From Labia minor (Eukaryota > Arthropoda > Insecta > Dermaptera > Spongiphoridae): 64,000 nt of DNA. The stretch lies in assembly GCA_963082975.1 (NCBI GenBank), contig OY720346.1:34623787-34687786 (forward strand), in the 5' to 3' direction. Below the pieces are notes generated by a model. The model had not been told where the DNA came from and ran no database searches. It was given only the letters and a program-made list of their open reading frames with translations. The position numbers and the translations under genes were made by a program. Below are positions 60,501 to 64,000 of the stretch, piece after piece. Within the stretch, counting starts at the first letter, position 1. Every line of letters begins with the position of its first letter.

Positions 60501-60545
60501 GCCACGAAGATGTGAGTTAACGCCGTTAACCCCAAACTTCGTGGC
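60501..60545. repeat. Symmetric two-tier hairpin
   Basis: GCCACGAAG (60501-60509) pairs with CTTCGTGGC (60537-60545), and inside, GTTAAC pairs with GTTAAC around a GCC loop (60516-60530). Six unpaired bases lie on each side between the tiers. A 45-bp exactly symmetric layout is unlikely by chance in AT-rich DNA. The local region 60400-60560 is complex (CCCTGAAGATGGTTTGAC). It may be part of a retroelement. Confidence 0.6.
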
Positions 60546-60726
60546 GTCTTATATAGTTAGAGACAAGAAAAAAAAACAATAAAAAAAACATTTGTAATTT
60601 ATAAAAAAAAATATTTACGAGTTTTTTATTATTTTTAATATAAATATTAATCAAAAATTAAATACTTAATAAATATCCATAATATAAAAAAAAACTATGA
60701 ATTGAATTATTTTTATTTATTGTTTT

Positions 60727-61228
60727 AACCGATCGACGATAGGAAGGGAAGGTATTGTTTTCACTCCAAATTTTTACATATCTTCACCAATCATGCATTT
60801 TGTTAAAAGAAAAAAGTATTTTTAGATCAGTCATTCTCAACCTGGGCGATCGACATCTTAAAGGGGGCGATTATTTGACTATACGATTTTGGGGGGCGAT
60901 AAGTTATTTTTGGGGGCGAAATCATTTTCAACGCTATAAAAAAGGTAAGATGATTTTGCGAACAGGCTTTTTAAACATTTCCTCTTTTTTTCAATTTTTT
61001 CAATATGGTTCTAAAAAAATGGTCAGATGATATTGCAATCAGGTTCTGAAACTCGATATGGCTCTAACTATCACCTAGTGTACCTACCTTATATTAGGGA
61101 TTATCATGAAATTTTTAACTGTAAAAATTTATAGGGGGCGAATTAAGAAACGGATCTTACAAAGGGGACGTTTGGTCCAAAAAGGTTGAGATACACTGTT
61201 TTAGATTGATGTCTGTCCTTCCGTATTA
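60727..61228 (-). mobile_element. Repeat family R1 copy interrupted by an hAT element
   Basis: 60727-60827 carries the R1 terminal block on the minus strand (ACCGATCGACGATAGG to AAAAAGTATTTTTAG), and 61207-61228 continues it (TGATGTCTGTCCTTCCGTA). The hAT-type element 60828-61198 with its duplicated TTTTAGAT has inserted between. The order of events is therefore clear: R1 first, hAT second. Confidence 0.75.
60828..61198. mobile_element. Non-autonomous hAT-type element, TIR CAGTSWWTCTCAACC
   Basis: The left end is CAGTCATTCTCAACCTGGG and the right end, reverse-complemented, CAGTGTATCTCAACCTTTT. Perfect 8-bp duplications TTTTAGAT lie at 60820-60827 and 61199-61206. GGGGGCGA words recur inside near both ends. 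It is 371 bp with no transposase, and related in its ends to the 50970 element. Confidence 0.9.
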
Positions 61229-61944
61229 AGTATTAATTTTATATTCGTTGTCGGAAATTTTTTAATATATTAAACTGGTGAAATAAAAAATACATTTATA
61301 TATATATAAATATAATGTTGTTTTTAATTATTTTTAAATCCACTATTATTTTTATTTACATTTTCATTTATTATTTATATTTCTATATTAATAAGAATCA
61401 TTTATTAAAATTAAAATCTACTATTTTCTTCTAATTTCACTGATATTATTATAAACAATTTTATTGTTAATTTTTAATTGTTTTCCGCATTTAATTCATC
61501 ATTGTTATAATATTTCTTTTATTAATATTTTAGTAAAGCAGAAGGGGTATTAAAAATGTGAATTGGTATAAAAGCCCACTAGCTTAAATTCTTTTCCTCA
61601 TGCCTTTCACGCCCTTCATCTCCATTTTTTTCCAAAACTACCGGTCTATACACTAAAGATGAATATTTCAAATTATTCCATGTTCCTCTCGTTTTTCTCA
61701 TTTTTTTTCTCCTTTAAAGGCAAAAGGACTTTATAAGATTTATTGACTATACATTATATATAAAAATAAAAAAACCAGATGTTTTTCTTCTTTCAAACTC
61801 AACATATATTTATTCTTTTTTTTTTCATACAGTCACTATTCATAATTACTCTTCCTTATATTATGTTTTTTAATTCGATTGAGAATACAAATTTAGATAT
61901 ACACGTATATATTTTTGAAACATTTAAAATTATACAGTGTTGAT
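61229..61944. other. AT-rich, no gene seen
   Basis: AT-rich; a CT-rich patch at 61580-61640. No coding content. Confidence 0.5.
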
Positions 61945-62680
61945 CAGTGGCGTACCTAAGGGGGGGGGTGCGGTCCGCACCGGGCGGCACTTATCTTGGG
62001 GCGGCATTTTTTATATTTAGTTATAGTTGTAAAAACCAACTCTTATTCATTTCATATTTATTTTATTTCTTTCTTGAATAATAAATGATTATTATGATTA
62101 TTATAAGTTTACTATTTGATTTATATAAATTATGATTAACTATATGATTTCGAATATTATTCCTCGGTGTATATAAATGCATTTTAGTGTAAATTTTGAA
62201 TTCTAATTCCAAGAATAGGATAATAATTTTATTTTATTGTATTCATTAAAATTCGTTGAATTCGTAAACGCATCTTTACGATTTTGTTCGGCAATTTTTC
62301 CTAACTAAAATTTTTTGATATCAGTTTATAAATGTCATTTCTTTTGAAAAGTTTATATGATTACTTTGAAGTGATATACCAATATTTTTTTAAATCATCG
62401 ATTTTTCTTTTGAAAAGCAGGGCCGGGGGAAAAAATATAAATATAAATTTTGAGAGCATTATACACGATTTTTCTAGTATGAAAACTAGAAGAGTAAATA
62501 TTATATTAATATGTTTACGAGTGCAAAATTTACTCTGTGTATTAATTAATATTGATTAAATAACTTAATAATTTATTTATGTGTATTAATTTATAAAAAC
62601 CACTATTTGATTGACTTATAATAAAAAGGGCGGCAAACTGGAGATCGCCCCGGGCGGCAAAAGTTCTAGGTACGCCACTG
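61945..62680. mobile_element. Non-autonomous hAT-type element, TIR CAGTGGCGTACCTA
   Basis: The left end CAGTGGCGTACCTAAGG and right end, reverse-complemented, CAGTGGCGTACCTAGAAC share 14 bp exactly. Perfect 8-bp duplications GTGTTGAT lie at 61937-61944 and 62681-62688. CGGGCGGC words flank both ends. At 736 bp the AT-rich interior carries a 75-codon frame (62332-62559) with no transposase motifs I can identify; it is too degraded to call. Confidence 0.92.
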
Positions 62681-62688
62681 GTGTTGAT

Positions 62689-63167
62689 GGCAGCTCTGAT
62701 AAAAACATGAAATCATGATGATATGAGTTAAAAATATATTAATATTATTATAGTATTATAGTATTATTATTATTATATAGAGTTAAAATATTTTTAAAAA
62801 ATTATATCAATAAAATCTAGTATGTATCTCCACAAATTTTCTCCTTCTTATTTAGTATTAAAATAGTTTTTTGTCAATATTTCTTGCAAGAAACAGTTTT
62901 TTTTTCATTTCATCTTCTAGTAAATTTAAGCTCACATAAAATGTGAACACATTCTTTAAGGGTTAAAATTTATAAAACATTCTTACATATTGAAATCGAA
63001 CTCAAAATATGACCTTTGACAAATAACATCCCGCATTTTTCTATTGTTCAGTTTCTTGAAGGTCTTCCACCGCAAGACTATTAGATGACTGGGTATCGTG
63101 TTGAATCGATCCCTAGCACTTCTTGATTCTTGAATTAAAAAAAGTCAATCAGAAAGGGGCTTCCTCA
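62689..63167. other. Mixed, no gene seen
   Basis: AT-rich to 62990, then more complex DNA leading into the Tc1 remnant. Some of 63000-63167 may belong to that element. Confidence 0.4.
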
Positions 63168-63420
63168 ATTCGGGTTGTTAATAGATTCCCCAATGCCGTC
63201 ATCTTTATGCCATGAAATCCATTCTAGGTGACATTGTCTCTTTTTCAGTTTCTTAAATGAAAGTTTTCTATTAACTCTGAATTTTCCAATAAACCCGCTT
63301 TCGACGAGGACCTCTAACAGACACACTCCCATTTGTGTTCTGTTCACTTCAACTCAAATGCCACTTATGAAGTTGGTTAGTTCTCAACTTCCTGTCTCTT
63401 ACCCTGCCGGTAGAATAGAT
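63168..63420 (-). pseudogene. Tc1-like transposase remnant
   Basis: The minus strand reads GVCLLEVLVESGFIGKF, then NRKLSFKKLKKRQCHLEWIS, then WHKDD. This follows the Tc1 pattern in which 'vs..tv.r.L.e.Gl.g...', then 'kP.ls..h...Rl.wa..h..W', joins the helix-turn-helix to the catalytic domain. One frame change lies upstream (about 63340). Catalytic DDE residues are absent from the visible part and no TIRs were found. The call is by eye, moderately sure. Confidence 0.5.
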
Positions 63421-63464
63421 AACTCTTTTATATAATTAGTCTTGAAACTTTAGATACTTTATGG

Positions 63465-64000
63465 CAGTGGTTCTTAAACTGTGGTCCGCGGACCCCTGGG
63501 GGTCCGCGAAGCCTTTACTGGGGGTCCGCGGTCCTCGGAAAAAAATCATCGTAAAAATATATACATATATAAATATTTAAAGTTCATTGTGTAACTATAT
63601 CCTCCTAGAGAATTACGGCTATAATTTAATACTATTAATAATACTATTTTATTTTATTAAATTGATAATTATGTCAATTAATTTTTTGTGAATAAATAAA
63701 CATATATAAAAAACTATATATAAAATTTGAATTTTCATCCATTCATTCATTTAAAATCATTTTTCGATTGTTCCTTTAAAATAACCCCTCTTAGGGGCTC
63801 GGAAGGGGAGGCATATAAGGGAATTTTCTTTCACTTTGTTATTGGGGAAAACCAGGGGAGGGGACAGTCTTACCCGGAAAAACCCAAATTGTCAGCGTCC
63901 ACTCTGGGGTTTTAAACAGTTTTAAAGCAAATGTTAATTATAAGTTCATTTCTCAACGAGTTGTATCTTTAAATTATTTTTATTAATGTTAATTATAAGT
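63465..64000. mobile_element. hAT-type element, left end only
   Basis: CAGTGGTTCTTAAACTGTGG at 63465 is a typical hAT terminus. Next to it CGCGGACCCC-TG-GGGGTCCGCG (63487-63508) is a perfect 10-bp hairpin, and a second GGGGGTCCGCGG follows. The left flank is CTTTATGG (63457-63464). That 8-mer does not reappear before the window ends, so the right end is missing or outside. The G-rich 63780-63910 may be part of it. Confidence 0.7.

Noticed and set aside
1-64000. CRISPR arrays, operons or phage-type systems
   Set aside because: No regularly spaced identical repeats with unique spacers and no bacterial gene layout; the tandem units at 2413-3070 and 49511-49558 are transposon-internal.

Overview
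The window looks like nuclear DNA of an arthropod, most likely an insect. It is very A+T-rich (roughly four-fifths by eye), full of homopolymer and AT/GA microsatellites, and has no prokaryotic gene organisation. Almost no frame longer than 100 codons is open. The recognisable coding matter is broken transposase and reverse-transcriptase sequence from families common in insects: mariner, Tc1, pogo-like, hAT and non-LTR LINE. I cannot name the species. Very AT-rich parasitoid wasps are one possibility, but that is a guess.

I find no intact host gene, tRNA gene, rRNA gene or CRISPR array. The window reads as an intergenic or intronic desert with two kinds of content. The first is a dense set of transposable-element remnants. 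Ten short hAT-type elements still have matched ends and 8-bp target-site duplications (239-1020, 2530-2856, 8171-10728, 33686-33978, 41884-42293, 46990-47174, 50970-51307, 51783-52209, 60828-61198, 61945-62680), and an eleventh starts at 63465 and runs off the end. Mariner elements lie at 12090-12965 (two, one inside the other) and 58325-59378. A pogo-like element is at 45133-46231, a Tc1 remnant at 63168-63420, a LINE fragment at 53195-54040, tRNA-headed SINE-like pieces at 9198-9270 and 56653-56722, and a possible retroelement remnant at 27595-27925. Two home-grown repeat families recur across the window. One shares a terminal block (1-230, 7739-8097, 23470-23561, 29160-29198, 49322-49712, 49720-49989, 60727-61228). 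The other has AGTACCG ends (inside 8895-10545; 55208-55852; relatives near 32216 and 56920).

The second kind of content is a series of islands, 100 to 800 bp long, with much higher G+C and complexity than the surrounding DNA and no recognisable repeat or clean coding frame: 5741-5945, 7105-7215, 14640-15010, 16840-17700, 34780-35340, 37010-37200, 38100-38500, 40590-40935, 42600-43260, 44520-44990, 47461-47880 and 57520-57900. Several carry textbook transcription-factor sites: an RFX-type X-box palindrome, an E-box and a CTCF-like site within 125 bp at 44847-44970; a Smad palindrome at 38261; and CRE-like and YY1/PHO-like sites at 47.5-47.8 kb. I read these as candidate conserved regulatory elements around a developmental gene outside the window. 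That is inference.

There is no evidence for a new multi-gene system. The most interesting material is the number of non-autonomous hAT families in one window, the nesting of elements, several long near-perfect palindromes, and the regulatory-looking islands.
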